64,000 bases of DNA, from NCBI RefSeq assembly GCF_012689525.1, contig NZ_CP051515.1:2108001-2172000 (forward strand), in the 5' to 3' direction. Below the pieces are notes generated by a model that ran no database searches, had not been told where the DNA came from, and saw only the letters and a program-made list of their open reading frames with translations. A program made the translations under genes and the position numbers. The number at the start of each line of letters is the position of its first letter. Within the stretch, counting starts at the first letter, position 1. This DNA is from Paraburkholderia aromaticivorans. Its GTDB lineage: Bacteria; Pseudomonadota; Gammaproteobacteria; Burkholderiales; Burkholderiaceae. Shown piece by piece: positions 25,576 to 34,976 of the stretch.

Positions 25576-27057
25576 TTATTGCGACTCTTCCGCCCACACC
25601 GCATTTTCGCGCGCCATCAATGCCGTCGAAGCAGCCGGTCCAAACGTGCCCGCCGTATAACCGCGCGGCTTTTCGCCCGATTTGCCCCAGCCTTCCAGAA
25701 TCGGTTCGGCCCACGCCCATGCCGCTTCGAGTTCGTCCCGCCGCATGAAATGCGTGAGGCGTCCGCGAATCACGTCGATCAGCAAGCGCTCATACGCTTC
25801 CGCGCGACGCTCGGTGAAGGCTTGCTGCAAATCCAGATTCAGATTCACCGGCAGCATGTGCATACCGCTGCCCGGCTCTTTCGCGAGCACCTGCAACTGG
25901 ATCGATTCTTCCGGCTGCAACTGGATCACCAGACGATTGCCGTAATTGCGCCCGCCCTTCGGAAAGATCGAGAACGGCAGTTCGGCGAATTCGATGACGA
26001 TCTCCGACACCTTCTTCTGCATCCGCTTGCCGGTGCGCAGGAAAAACGGCACGTGCGCCCAGCGCCAGTTGTTGATATGCGCGCGCAATGCAACGAAGGT
26101 TTCGGCGCGACTGCCCGCCGGCACATTGTCTTCTTCCTGGTAACCCTTCACTGCCTCGCCGTCCACGGCGCCCGCGGTGTACTGCCCGCGCACGGTATCG
26201 CGCACGATGTCCTCGGGCGTCATGGGCCGCAGCGAACGCAGCACCTTGAGCTTTTCGTCGCGGACCGCATCCGGGTCGAGCGACACCGGCGGCTCCATCG
26301 CGACGATGCACAGCAATTGCAGCAAGTGGTTCTGCACCATGTCACGCAGCGCACCGGTTTTATCGTAGAAGCCCGCGCGGCTGCCCACGCCGACCGTTTC
26401 CGCCACCGTGATCTGCACGCTCTTGATATACGGCGCCTGCCACAGCGGGCCGAAAATCGGATTGCCGAAGCGCAGCACCATCAGGTTCTGCACGGTTTCC
26501 TTGCCGAGGTAGTGGTCGATCCGGTAGATCTGCGCTTCGCTGAAATGCTTGCCGACCGCCGTGTTGATTTCCTGCGCGGAGGCCAGATCGTGACCCAGCG
26601 GCTTCTCGAGCACGACGCGCGAGTTGGCGTCGATCAATCCCGCGGCGGCGAGGTTGTCGCAGATGTTAGTGAACAGATCCGGCGACGTCGCGAGATAGAA
26701 CACGCGGCGCACGCCTTCGCGCGACACTTCTTTCAGACGCTGATAGTCCTCGACCGAGTCGACGTCCATGCGCACGTATTCGAACAGCGCAAGAAATTTG
26801 TCCCAGGCGCCGGCATCGAACGCTTTCTTTTCGATGAAGGGCTTCGCCTTCAGCTCCATGAATTCGTTGATGTACTCCTCACGCGACCAGGGCTTGCGGC
26901 CGATCGTGAGAATGCGGGTGTTCGGCGGCAGATTGCAGTGCAGATGCGCCATGTAGAGCGCGGGCAGCAGTTTGCGAAACGACAGATCGCCGGTACCGCC
27001 GAAGATGATCATGTCGAGCGGCAGGTCGGGAGTGGCAGAAGCGTGTTGGGTCGTCAT
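25576..27057 (-). CDS. zwf: Glucose-6-phosphate 1-dehydrogenase
   Basis: The protein is 493 aa, normal for Zwf. The NADP-binding loop is GGTGDLSFRKL (residues 20-30), the substrate-binding and catalytic motif RIDHYLGKE is near residue 183, and VVLEKPLGHD is conserved. It oxidises glucose-6-phosphate to 6-phosphogluconolactone, feeding the Entner-Doudoroff and pentose phosphate routes and making NADPH. Pgl and edd/eda are not adjacent. A 289-bp region separates it from the upstream reductase gene; I saw no clear HexR-type site there. Confidence 0.95.
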   Translation of the reverse strand: MTTQHASATPDLPLDMIIFGGTGDLSFRKLLPALYMAHLHCNLPPNTRILTIGRKPWSREEYINEFMELKAKPFIEKKAFDAGAWDKFLALFEYVRMDVDSVEDYQRLKEVSREGVRRVFYLATSPDLFTNICDNLAAAGLIDANSRVVLEKPLGHDLASAQEINTAVGKHFSEAQIYRIDHYLGKETVQNLMVLRFGNPIFGPLWQAPYIKSVQITVAETVGVGSRAGFYDKTGALRDMVQNHLLQLLCIVAMEPPVSLDPDAVRDEKLKVLRSLRPMTPEDIVRDTVRGQYTAGAVDGEAVKGYQEEDNVPAGSRAETFVALRAHINNWRWAHVPFFLRTGKRMQKKVSEIVIEFAELPFSIFPKGGRNYGNRLVIQLQPEESIQLQVLAKEPGSGMHMLPVNLNLDLQQAFTERRAEAYERLLIDVIRGRLTHFMRRDELEAAWAWAEPILEGWGKSGEKPRGYTAGTFGPAASTALMARENAVWAEESQ

Positions 27058-27346
27058 AGCGCGGTCGCAGCGTCGTGAGGGATAAGGCGTCGGTCAACGG
27101 GCAGAAAAAAGCAGCAGCGCAGTGCCGGCGGACTGGCACTTTTTCTGGCAAACGCCTATGGTGCAACGTTTTGAGATTGTTTGCACGGCAACATGCGCCT
27201 CAGGTTGGCGCAATATGCCAACCTGGCGCGCTAAAGGCCTGTTTTCAGGACCTTTTTCGCATTCGCGGGCAACGCCCCATTCTGTGGCAAAGCACGCCCG
27301 CAGGCCGCTCACACAGCCCTCTCGCGCGCGCCTGTTCGCCAAACCT

Positions 27347-28279
27347 TCAACCACCCGACAACGCCTCGCGCGCCACGCGGCACGCCGCCAGATCCCACGC
27401 CGCGCAGCCGACGCTTTTAAATACGATCGGTTTTTTTTGCGGCAATAACGCTGCATTGTCGAGCACCGAAGCGATGCCGCCGACCTGAGCCCAGTCGACG
27501 CCGGCCTGAATGAAGTCGCCGGCTTCGTGGCGCGCGCCGGCTTCGTCGTCGACGAACAGCGCGCTGCCGCCGAGGGTGTGCGCGCCGATCTCGACCATGG
27601 CCGGTGTGAAGGCGCCGACGCCGATCACGAGGCGATCCGCGCGCGCCGCTTCGTCGTAGACGGGCTGTCTGCTCGTGGTCAGCGCGATCACCACGTCGAC
27701 TGAGTCGGGGATCGTGGCGCCGGCTTGAGTCAGCGGCTGCAGATCATGCGCGTTGCCCTGATGCGCGGCGCAAAACGCCTCGGCGCGCGCGGGCGCGCTG
27801 CCCTTCACCCATACGCGCGCGTCGGGAAACAGTTCGCCGATCGCCTCAAGATGGTTGAGCGCCTGCGTGCCGGTGCCGATCAGCAGGAATTCGCGCGGCG
27901 TTGCGGCGAAGGTGTCGACGCCGAGCATCGAGATCGCTGCCGTACGGCGTCCCGTCACGGTCGGGCCGTCGAGGATGAAAAGCGTCTCGCCGGTGTCGGC
28001 GTCGAACGCCATCACTTTGCCGTGGATGGTCGGCAGGCCGCGTGCGCGATTGGCCGGGCATACGTTGACCAGTTTGTGGATCGCGAGATCGGGCGCGGTG
28101 GCCGGCATCGACAGCATGATGCCGTCTTCGTTGAGCGGCACGACGAGCCGCTCGGGACTCGCGATGCGCTGCTGCGCATAGTCGATCGTCGCGCGCTTGA
28201 GTGCATCGACGAGCGCGGCATAGGGAATCAGCCGCGTGGTCGCGGCGGCGTCGAAAGTCTGCGTGGTCGGGTGGGTCAT
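27347..28279 (-). CDS. Ornithine cyclodeaminase/mu-crystallin family reductase
   Basis: The protein is 310 aa. The dimerisation and substrate-binding half contains MLSMPATAPDLAIHKLVNV, including the conserved Lys, and a Rossmann half opens with LIGTGTQALNHLEAI near residue 132. Several features (GRRTAAISMLG, GVGAFTPAMVEIG) suit the delta-1-pyrroline/piperideine-2-carboxylate reductase branch, which acts in hydroxyproline or D-lysine/D-proline catabolism. A FAD amino-acid-type oxidase lies a few genes upstream, so a linked imino-acid pathway is possible but unproven. Confidence 0.85.
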   Translation of the reverse strand: MTHPTTQTFDAAATTRLIPYAALVDALKRATIDYAQQRIASPERLVVPLNEDGIMLSMPATAPDLAIHKLVNVCPANRARGLPTIHGKVMAFDADTGETLFILDGPTVTGRRTAAISMLGVDTFAATPREFLLIGTGTQALNHLEAIGELFPDARVWVKGSAPARAEAFCAAHQGNAHDLQPLTQAGATIPDSVDVVIALTTSRQPVYDEAARADRLVIGVGAFTPAMVEIGAHTLGGSALFVDDEAGARHEAGDFIQAGVDWAQVGGIASVLDNAALLPQKKPIVFKSVGCAAWDLAACRVAREALSGG

Positions 28280-28324
28280 GGGCAGGTTGTTCCAGTCTTT
28301 GGCAGAAGTTTGAGTTCGAATGGG

Positions 28325-29431
28325 CTAGCAGGAAGCGGACGTTTCATTCGGCTGGCGCGACGACTGGATCACCATCAGCAGATCGCCCGTCTCGATCGGA
28401 CACGGCTCGTCTTCGTAAAACGACAGCACGCGCCCCGCGCGCACGAGACCCACCACCACCGCGCCCGGCAGCGCATTGCTCCAGCGGCCGATCTCCTGCG
28501 CCGTCGCCCGACGTTCGACCAGGTTGACGCGGCCGCGTGCCGACAACAGATCGTTCACGAAGGGCACGATGTATTCGCTGTCGACCGCGTCGGCAAGCAG
28601 CAAGCCGCCGATCTTGGTCGACGAGACGATCACGTTCGCCCCGGCCTGGCGCAACTGGCGCTGATAGGTCTGCTCCTGAATCCGCACGACGATCTTGGTC
28701 TGCGGCGCGACGCTGCGCACGGTCAGCGTGAGCAGGATCGCGGTGGCGTCGTCGGTGACGGCAATGATGACCGCGCGGGCGATCTGCACCTGCGCCTGCT
28801 GCAACAGATCCTCGCGCGACGGATCGCCGAGCAGCCCGGCGACGCCCAACGCCGTGGCCGCTTCCAGCGCCGCCTGCTGCGGATCGATCACGACGATCGA
28901 TTCCGCGGTGAAACCGCTTTCCAGCAACTCGCGCACCGCGACCGAACCGCTCAATCCATAGCCGCAAATCACGACGTGATCGCGCAACTGCTTTTGCAGG
29001 CGTTTCATGCGGAATTCCTCGATGACGCGTTGAATGACGAACTGATAGGCGGTGCCGAGAAACACGAACCAGATGACGATGCGGATCGGCACGATAAAAA
29101 AAGCGTCGATGAGCCGCGCGCGGGCGGTCACCGGCACGATGTCGCCGTAACCGACGGTGGCCACGGTGACCATCGTGAAGTACATCAGATCGACGATGCC
29201 GAGAACTTTGCGGTTGGCATCGCGCAGGCCGTCCCGATCGAGATAGAGCACGGCGAAGGCGAGCACGCACAACCCGACCACCAGATAGACGCGATGCAGC
29301 AGCATGCGCTGCGGCGACGCTGCCGGCCGCGTGAACAGTGTGCGGGCGCGCGGCGCCTGCCAGGGCGTGCGGGCGCGGCGCGGCAAACGGAAGCGCGGCA
29401 GACGTGGCTCCGGCTTGGGCGAATCTGGCAC
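28325..29431 (-). CDS. K+ channel with TrkA-N (RCK) domain
   Basis: The protein is 368 aa from a GTG start. A basic N-terminus (about 40 residues) precedes a first helix (about 44-62), a pore loop with the intact selectivity filter TVGYGD (about 92-97) and a second helix, followed by an RCK/TrkA-N domain with VICGYGLSGSVAV near residue 150 and a TrkA-C-like end. This is the two-helix MthK/Kch-type channel. Ligands such as NAD or Ca2+ may gate it. It is probably transcribed alone. Confidence 0.9.
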   Translation of the reverse strand: MPDSPKPEPRLPRFRLPRRARTPWQAPRARTLFTRPAASPQRMLLHRVYLVVGLCVLAFAVLYLDRDGLRDANRKVLGIVDLMYFTMVTVATVGYGDIVPVTARARLIDAFFIVPIRIVIWFVFLGTAYQFVIQRVIEEFRMKRLQKQLRDHVVICGYGLSGSVAVRELLESGFTAESIVVIDPQQAALEAATALGVAGLLGDPSREDLLQQAQVQIARAVIIAVTDDATAILLTLTVRSVAPQTKIVVRIQEQTYQRQLRQAGANVIVSSTKIGGLLLADAVDSEYIVPFVNDLLSARGRVNLVERRATAQEIGRWSNALPGAVVVGLVRAGRVLSFYEDEPCPIETGDLLMVIQSSRQPNETSASC

Positions 29432-29525
29432 TCGGCGGCTCCGGGAGTCGAGGACAAGCGATTCTACGACGCCGGGCGCGCCGAGGGGCCGGATCGCGAA
29501 AGCGGGACGGTGAGTCGCGCCGCCG

Positions 29526-29777
29526 TTACTGCGACGTATTTTTGTCGCCGCCCTTCTTACCGCTCTTGAACATCGCGCGGCACGCCGGGCTCAGTTCGTC
29601 GACGTGCTGCTTCATGCAGGCGGTGATCTTGTCTTCGTTGGGAATGTCGGCGGCGCAAAAATGCATGGCGTCGCCGCGGCAGGCCTTGGTCTGTTCGTCG
29701 CGGCTGGCAGCGTCCGCCGAGGCAGCGGAGCCAAGAGCAATCAAGCTGGCAGCAAACAGGGCGTAGGTTCGTTTCAT
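29526..29777 (-). CDS. Small secreted cysteine-rich protein
   Basis: The protein is 83 aa from MKRTYALF. A signal peptide is predicted to be cleaved after ADA (about residue 23). The mature ~60 residues have four cysteines (ACRGD, HFCAAD, ACMKQH, PACRAM) in the spacing of the cysteine-rich repeat (PF00839-type) found in small periplasmic proteins. The lysine-rich tail suggests a flexible end. Function is unknown. A longer in-frame extension upstream has no ribosome site. Confidence 0.75.
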   Translation of the reverse strand: MKRTYALFAASLIALGSAASADAASRDEQTKACRGDAMHFCAADIPNEDKITACMKQHVDELSPACRAMFKSGKKGGDKNTSQ

Positions 29778-29874
29778 GGCGGTTCCGGTATCGCAGAAGT
29801 CGGTACCGGCTCTCCAGCAGAAAACGGGCCCGATCACCGCGCTCACCGCACGACCTACTCGCCGCGCGTCGCGT

Positions 29875-30507
29875 CTAGCGCACGATCCGGCTGAGCGTCA
29901 TGCCGCGTCCCGCGTAGAAACGCGTCATGGTGTCGAACGGCAGATACACATCCGCCTGATGCGGCGCGATACCCGAGGGATTGTGAAACCACACGCCATC
30001 GCGGCCGCGTCCGAGCAGCAAGATCAGATGGCCGCCCTGCCGCTGATTGGGCCGGTCGGGATAACGGATCTCGGGGCTCACGGAGACGATTGCCAGCGTC
30101 TCGGCGTTCAGGCGCGCGGCCATGTCTTCGAGCGGCGCCTGCGGCAGCACGTCGACCCGAACGCCGAACGCGCCGGCCACCCAATCGGCAAATGGCCGGT
30201 AGATCAAACCGTCGACGCCGCCATCCTCGCGCATGCGGTACACGCCATGCCGCAACGCTTCGTCGAGCAGCGCGGCGCGCGACGCGTGTTCGATGCGCCA
30301 ATAGTCGAGCGCCGACTCGAGACACGTCAGACCGCACAGGCGCTTGGCCCAGAAGCGGTAATGCTCGGGGTCGGAGAAGCCGCTGCGCTGCCAGCCGGGA
30401 TCGTCGCAGGGGTCGCCGTGCTGCTCGACGATCCGGCCAACCCATTCGGGACTGCCCCATTGCGTGTAGTACGGCACGCCGGCGTGGCGCAAGGTCGGTT
30501 CGTTCAT
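29875..30507 (-). CDS. C39-like cysteine peptidase-fold protein
   Basis: The protein is 210 aa from MNEPTLRHAG. A papain-like triad of the C39_2 type is visible: Cys58 in RLCGLTC, His160 in GGHLILLLG and Asn176 in HNPSG, so the Asp/Asn site is Asn. There is no ABC exporter fusion and no signal peptide, so it could process a cytoplasmic peptide or be an inactive or inhibitory relative. It starts 35 bp after the FAD oxidoreductase stop on the same strand and may be co-transcribed. The substrate is unknown. Confidence 0.75.
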   Translation of the reverse strand: MNEPTLRHAGVPYYTQWGSPEWVGRIVEQHGDPCDDPGWQRSGFSDPEHYRFWAKRLCGLTCLESALDYWRIEHASRAALLDEALRHGVYRMREDGGVDGLIYRPFADWVAGAFGVRVDVLPQAPLEDMAARLNAETLAIVSVSPEIRYPDRPNQRQGGHLILLLGRGRDGVWFHNPSGIAPHQADVYLPFDTMTRFYAGRGMTLSRIVR

Positions 30508-30542
30508 CGGTAATGTTCGGAGTGGCTTGAGACGTGCGTTTT

Positions 30543-31883
30543 TTACAGCATGCTGCGAGGCCGTTGCATCGTGCCGTCGAAGAAACGCTGCAAACGGAAC
30601 GCCGACAGATCGAGCGACGCCTGGCCGCCATCGTTCAATTCCGCGAGCAGTTTGCCGACGATCGGCCCCATCGCGAAACCGTGACCGCAAAAGCCGGTGG
30701 CGATGGTCAACCCACTGACCTGCGGCGGCGCGTCGATCACCGGAATGCCGTCGGGCAGCACGTCGATCAGGCCGGCCCACGATTCGACCACCTGCGCGTC
30801 TTTCAACGCCGGGAACAAGGCGCGCAGTTTTTTCAACGCACGCGGCGCGTGGCCCACGTTCGGCTGCGGATGTGGGTCACGCGGATGCAGCACACGTTCG
30901 TGTTTCGGCACGCCGCCCGGCAAACGCTCGCGCAGATCGCGCAGGCTCGCGCCGTTCAGATGGAAGCTGAACTTCTCGCGCTGCGCCCACAATTCCGGCA
31001 AGAACCACTTGAGCGCGCGGAAATGGCCGAGCGTCATGTCGACGTCGACCTGCATGTCGTCGGCGAGATTGATCGCGCCGTTCGCGCGCTGCCGCACGCC
31101 GAGGCCGTGGCCCCAGAACGTCGACGCGGTGATGCGCGGCAGCGGATTGGTGCGCATGCACGTGCCGCGCACCGCCTGCTGCGGCAGTTCGAGCCCGAGC
31201 GTTTTGAGTAGACGCCAACTGCTGGCGCCGGCCGCGCAGATAAAGCGCGAGGTCCGCAGCGTGCCGCGCTCGGTGACCACGCCGGCAATCGCGCCGCCCG
31301 CGCGTTCGACGCCGATCACGCCGCAGCCTTCGAAGAACAGCGCGCCGGCCTCCGCTGCGCGCGCCGCGAAAGCGGCCGCGGCGCGGCGCGGTTCCGCCTG
31401 GCCGTCGCTCGGCGTGTAGAGGCCGCCGAGCGCCGGGGCATGCATGCCGGTCACGACCGTGTCGATCTGCTTGCGATCGAGCGTGCGCGTGTCGAGTCCG
31501 TGCTGACGCGCGACGTCCATCCATTGCCGGAACGAGGCCCAGTCCTCCTCGCCGGTCGCGACGTACAGACAGCCGCCCTGACGCCATTCGAGATCGAAAT
31601 TCAGTTCGCTTTCGAGTTTTTTCCAAAGCGGGATGCCGGCCATCATCAGCGGCACTTCGGCGGATTCACGGCCCTGCTGGCGCACGAATCCCCACGCCCG
31701 CGACGACTGCTGCCCGGCGATTCGCGATTTGTCGAGCACCACCACCGAGAGGCCGCGGCGCGCCAGATAGTAGGCGGCCGCGCAGCCCATGATGCCGGCG
31801 CCGGCGATCACCACATCGGCATGTTTCGGGAACGCCTGGTCGGCGGAAGTGAGGTTCGCGTGCAGCGGGTAAGTCGTGGTCAT
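30543..31883 (-). CDS. FAD-dependent amino-acid/amine oxidoreductase (DAO family)
   Basis: The protein is 446 aa from MTTTYPLHAN; the longer open frame upstream is not supported by a ribosome site. The FAD-binding GAGIMG motif is at residues 28-33, with the acidic end of strand two in VVVLDKSRIAGQQSS. The C-terminus has the conserved ATGFCGHGFAMGP. It matches the DadA/PuuB-like group of amine and D-amino acid oxidoreductases. The gene is followed by the C39-like gene. The exact substrate cannot be named. Confidence 0.88.
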   Translation of the reverse strand: MTTTYPLHANLTSADQAFPKHADVVIAGAGIMGCAAAYYLARRGLSVVVLDKSRIAGQQSSRAWGFVRQQGRESAEVPLMMAGIPLWKKLESELNFDLEWRQGGCLYVATGEEDWASFRQWMDVARQHGLDTRTLDRKQIDTVVTGMHAPALGGLYTPSDGQAEPRRAAAAFAARAAEAGALFFEGCGVIGVERAGGAIAGVVTERGTLRTSRFICAAGASSWRLLKTLGLELPQQAVRGTCMRTNPLPRITASTFWGHGLGVRQRANGAINLADDMQVDVDMTLGHFRALKWFLPELWAQREKFSFHLNGASLRDLRERLPGGVPKHERVLHPRDPHPQPNVGHAPRALKKLRALFPALKDAQVVESWAGLIDVLPDGIPVIDAPPQVSGLTIATGFCGHGFAMGPIVGKLLAELNDGGQASLDLSAFRLQRFFDGTMQRPRSML

Positions 31884-32018
31884 CGGACAGGCAGGTTTTA
31901 AGTGTGGGCATAATCTTCGCAGGCGGCCCGGTTGTCCGCAATGCCCCTGTGACTGAAGACTGGCGGTGTAGACACGTGGAAGCCCGTCCGCAGGGGCCCT
32001 CACCTCCCATTCCCGCCG

Positions 32019-32140
32019 TTTATTCGCCACACAGATATCTGCATTTTATTCGCCAAACAGATATTCGTAAAATATGCGTCACACGAATATTTGACAAATA
32101 TTCGTGTGACGCATAAAGTGCGTTTATTCGTGTCGCGGAT
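32019..32140. promoter_or_regulatory. hipBA promoter with direct repeats and a 41-bp palindrome
   Basis: Two direct repeats, TTTATTCGCC(A)CACAGATAT-type, lie at 32019-32038 and 32045-32064 (26 bp apart). A perfect 41-base palindrome (20-base arms around A32094) follows at 32074-32114. A further TTATTCG-N5-CGGATAA dyad lies at about 32124-32142, just before the start codon. They share the TATTCG core, so they look like a cooperative operator array for HipB. Confidence 0.7.
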
Positions 32141-32148
32141 AATTTGCC

Positions 32149-32403
32149 ATGCTCCACCTCATCGCCAAGTCGGACCAGATAGCCCAGCTGCTTGCCGCCA
32201 GCCGGCGGCAAGCCGGCCTCACACAAGCCGAGGCCGCCGCGCGGATCGGCGTCAGCCAAAGCCGCATTTCGGCATTCGAAACCGACGCCGATGCCCTCAC
32301 CCTCGCACAATTGCTGGCCTTGTGCGGCGTCTACGGCCTGCAATTACAGTTGCGCGACAAGAGCCAGTCGCTGCCGGGCCCGACGCCGTTGATCGAGTGG
32401 TGA
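32149..32403 (+). CDS. hipB: HipB-like antitoxin (XRE HTH)
   Basis: The protein is 84 aa. A Cro/C1-type helix-turn-helix fills residues 8-62 (RRQAGLTQAEAAARIGVSQSRISAFE). HipB binds operators upstream of its own operon and neutralises HipA. The hipA-like ORF starts three bases after its stop, so they are co-translated. The TATTCG repeats immediately upstream are the likely binding sites. Confidence 0.9.
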   Translation: MLHLIAKSDQIAQLLAASRRQAGLTQAEAAARIGVSQSRISAFETDADALTLAQLLALCGVYGLQLQLRDKSQSLPGPTPLIEW

Positions 32404-32405
32404 GC

Positions 32406-33746
32406 ATGGGCCGCCAAACTCACTCACGCGCGCTATCGGTATGGGCGAATGGCGAGCGCGTCGGCGTCTGGCGCCTGCCCGCTCGCGGGCCCATGGAGTT
32501 CGCCTACGATCCCGCGTGGGTTGCCTCGCCGGCGGGACGGCCGTTGTCGCTGTCGCTGCCGTTCACGCCGGGCAATCTGGCGCAAAAAGGCCCACGCGTT
32601 CTCAACTATTTCGACAACCTGCTGCCCGACAGCGAGGCGATCAGAAAGCGCATCGCCCAACGCTACCGGACCGAGGCGCTCGATGCGTTCGATCTGCTGC
32701 AAGCCATCGGCCGCGATTGCGTGGGCGCCGTCCAGTTGCTCGCCGAAGACGACGTGCCGCAAGGCGTCGAGCGGATCGAGGGCACGCCGCTCAACGACGC
32801 CGAGATCGAGACCATGCTGGCGCGCACGGTCAGCAACCCCGCGCTCGGCGCGCCCGACGAGACGGACGATTTCCGCATCTCGCTCGCCGGCGCGCAGGAA
32901 AAAACCGCGCTGCTGTGGCACGACGGCAAATGGCAGCGGCCGCACGGCGCCACGCCCACCACGCACATTTTCAAGCTGCCGCTCGGCCTTGTCGGCAACA
33001 AGCTCGCCGACCTCAGCACCTCGGTCGAAAACGAGTGGCTCTGTCTGCGGATCTTGCACGCCTATGGCCTGCCGGTCGCCAACACGGAGATCATGACGTT
33101 CGGCAAGCAGCGGGTGTTGAGCGTCGAGCGCTTCGACCGGCAAATGCATTCGAGCGGGCAATGGCTGTTGCGCCTGCCGCAGGAAGACTTCTGCCAGGTG
33201 TACGGCGTGCCGTCGCATCGCAAATACGAAAACGAAGGCGGCCCGGGCGTGCTCGACCTCGCGCGAATTCTCCAGCAATCGGTCGAGGCGCGGCAAGACA
33301 TCGAGACGCTGCTGGCCAGCCAGATCCTGTTCTGGATGCTGGCGGCGCCGGACGGCCACGCCAAGAACTTCAGCATTCGCCTGCTGGCGGGTGGCCACTA
33401 CCGCCTCACGCCGCTTTACGACGTGATGTCGATCTGGCCGGTGGAAGGCAGCGGCCCGAACCAGTGGTCATGGTTCAAGGCGAGGCTCGCCATGGGCATG
33501 TGGTCGCGCAGCAAGCACGACGCGTTTCGCGACGTGCAGCGGCGCCACTTCAACACCATGGCGCTGAAGTGCTCGTACGGCGCGGACGCGGAACCGCTGA
33601 TCCAGCGATTGATCGAACAGACGCCCGGTGTGATCGAGCGGGTCTCGGCGGAATTGCCCGAACGTTTTCCGGCCAAGGTGGCCGAACGGATTTTCAAAGG
33701 CCTGAAAAGCTCGGCGGCGAAGCTCGGCACGATGCCTGCCGGCTAG
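32406..33746 (+). CDS. hipA: HipA-like serine/threonine kinase toxin
   Basis: The protein is 446 aa. The N-terminal couple_hipA domain precedes the kinase fold: SLAGAQEKTALL is the ATP-loop segment (about residue 165), NEWLCLRILHAYGL follows, DGHAKNFSI near residue 315 is the catalytic loop, and LYDVMS near 340 carries the Mg-binding aspartate. HipA phosphorylates glutamyl-tRNA synthetase and slows growth. All key residues are present, so it should be functional. Its start directly follows hipB. Confidence 0.9.
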   Translation: MGRQTHSRALSVWANGERVGVWRLPARGPMEFAYDPAWVASPAGRPLSLSLPFTPGNLAQKGPRVLNYFDNLLPDSEAIRKRIAQRYRTEALDAFDLLQAIGRDCVGAVQLLAEDDVPQGVERIEGTPLNDAEIETMLARTVSNPALGAPDETDDFRISLAGAQEKTALLWHDGKWQRPHGATPTTHIFKLPLGLVGNKLADLSTSVENEWLCLRILHAYGLPVANTEIMTFGKQRVLSVERFDRQMHSSGQWLLRLPQEDFCQVYGVPSHRKYENEGGPGVLDLARILQQSVEARQDIETLLASQILFWMLAAPDGHAKNFSIRLLAGGHYRLTPLYDVMSIWPVEGSGPNQWSWFKARLAMGMWSRSKHDAFRDVQRRHFNTMALKCSYGADAEPLIQRLIEQTPGVIERVSAELPERFPAKVAERIFKGLKSSAAKLGTMPAG

Positions 33747-34039
33747 ACGCTTCGGGCGCATGGCATCGCGTGACATATTTCTATGCAGATACAGCGAGGT
33801 TTCATCGGTAAAATACATTGATGCTTAGTGCATAAAAAGATCGCCAAACCGGTCCGTTTCGACTCTCGCACCGACGGGCCAGACGGCGGTCGTACAAAAC
33901 GACAGACTGCGATACTTTTTACGGTACATTTGCTATCCCCTGCGTCGCCGCGTCCCTGCGCATTGCATGTGCATGGTCGCGCTGCGCCTGTCGTATCGCA
34001 CTCCCCAGTACCCTTTAAGACGGCGGATTCTCACGCAGT

Positions 34040-34894
34040 ATGGCCAACGAAACACACTCACCTGACTCCATCGCAGTCGCCGAGCGCGTGCGCGAGTTGA
34101 TGAGCCGGCACGGAATCGGCAAACGCCAGCAGACCACGGAGCTGTGCCGCATCCTCGATCTGAGTTTTTCACAGGGACACCGCAAGTTGCGCGGCAACAG
34201 CCCGTGGACGCTCTCGCAAATCAAGAAGGTCGCCGAGGTATTCGGCGAACCGGCCGCCCAGCTATTCGGCGCGCAATCGCTCGATCCGGGCATGGTCGGC
34301 GCGATCGCCCAGGAAGCCGTGTTCAGCATCGGCGCGATCGAACTGGCCTGCACGGCCTGGGTCGGCGCCGCGCTCGAGGCGGGCAGCCGCCCGGAATTCG
34401 TCGCGTACTCCCGGCTCGGTCAATGGCGCGTGGCGCGCCACGACGGCACGCTGTACCAAAGCGCGTACGAGGTCCACAAGATCGAAATCTATCCGCGCCG
34501 CGCCGAAACCGACAAGCCGACCATCGCCGTGGTCGACGACGATCAGGCCAGCGCCGACAACCTGCGCGACTATCTGGAGCGCAGCGGCTTCGCGGCGGTG
34601 GCGATCTACGGACTCGCGGCCTTTGCCGACCAGCTGCAAACCCAGGTGTTCGACGGCATCGTGATCGACTGGCTGTTCGGCGCGCAGACTTCGGCGGCCG
34701 CGATTCGCGCGGTGCGCGCCTCGGAAAATCCGGACGCGCCGATCTTCGTGCTGACCGGCGAATTGCTGACCGGCAAGGCCAGCGAATCGGAGATCAGTCA
34801 GGTGATCCGCAATTACGACGTCGCGTGTTATGAAAAGCCCGCGCGCATGGCGATCCTGGTCGCCGATCTGTCGAAGCGGCTGAACCGGCCTTAA
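34040..34894 (+). CDS. BetR-type HTH plus receiver-domain regulator
   Basis: The protein is 284 aa. The N-terminal BetR-like helix-turn-helix (about 10-75; CRILDLSFSQGHRKLRG) precedes a linker and a receiver domain from 160 to 284 with D166-D168, phospho-acceptor D210 (IVIDW), a Thr in VLTGE and a Lys in CYEKPA. Having the receiver C-terminal to the DNA-binding domain is reversed from ordinary regulators. It faces a hybrid kinase on the opposite strand (82 bp between stops), the likely partner. Confidence 0.82.
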   Translation: MANETHSPDSIAVAERVRELMSRHGIGKRQQTTELCRILDLSFSQGHRKLRGNSPWTLSQIKKVAEVFGEPAAQLFGAQSLDPGMVGAIAQEAVFSIGAIELACTAWVGAALEAGSRPEFVAYSRLGQWRVARHDGTLYQSAYEVHKIEIYPRRAETDKPTIAVVDDDQASADNLRDYLERSGFAAVAIYGLAAFADQLQTQVFDGIVIDWLFGAQTSAAAIRAVRASENPDAPIFVLTGELLTGKASESEISQVIRNYDVACYEKPARMAILVADLSKRLNRP

Positions 34895-34976
34895 GCGGAT
34901 CGACCCGCGCCGGCAAACGGCTGAAGGCGTGTGCTCAGGTTGATGCCCACCTTCGCCCAGCCGCCCACGCTTCGCA

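Noticed and set aside
25339..27078. Long plus-strand open frame over zwf.
   Set aside because: The composition is His/Arg/Gln-rich typical of antisense frames in high-GC DNA, and zwf is certain on the other strand.
27125..27160. Sigma-54-like TGGCAC motif upstream of zwf.
   Set aside because: The -12 part does not match TTGC at the required spacing.
27725..29569. 614-codon plus-strand frame across the reductase and K+ channel genes.
   Set aside because: It is antisense to two well supported genes and has no recognisable domain.
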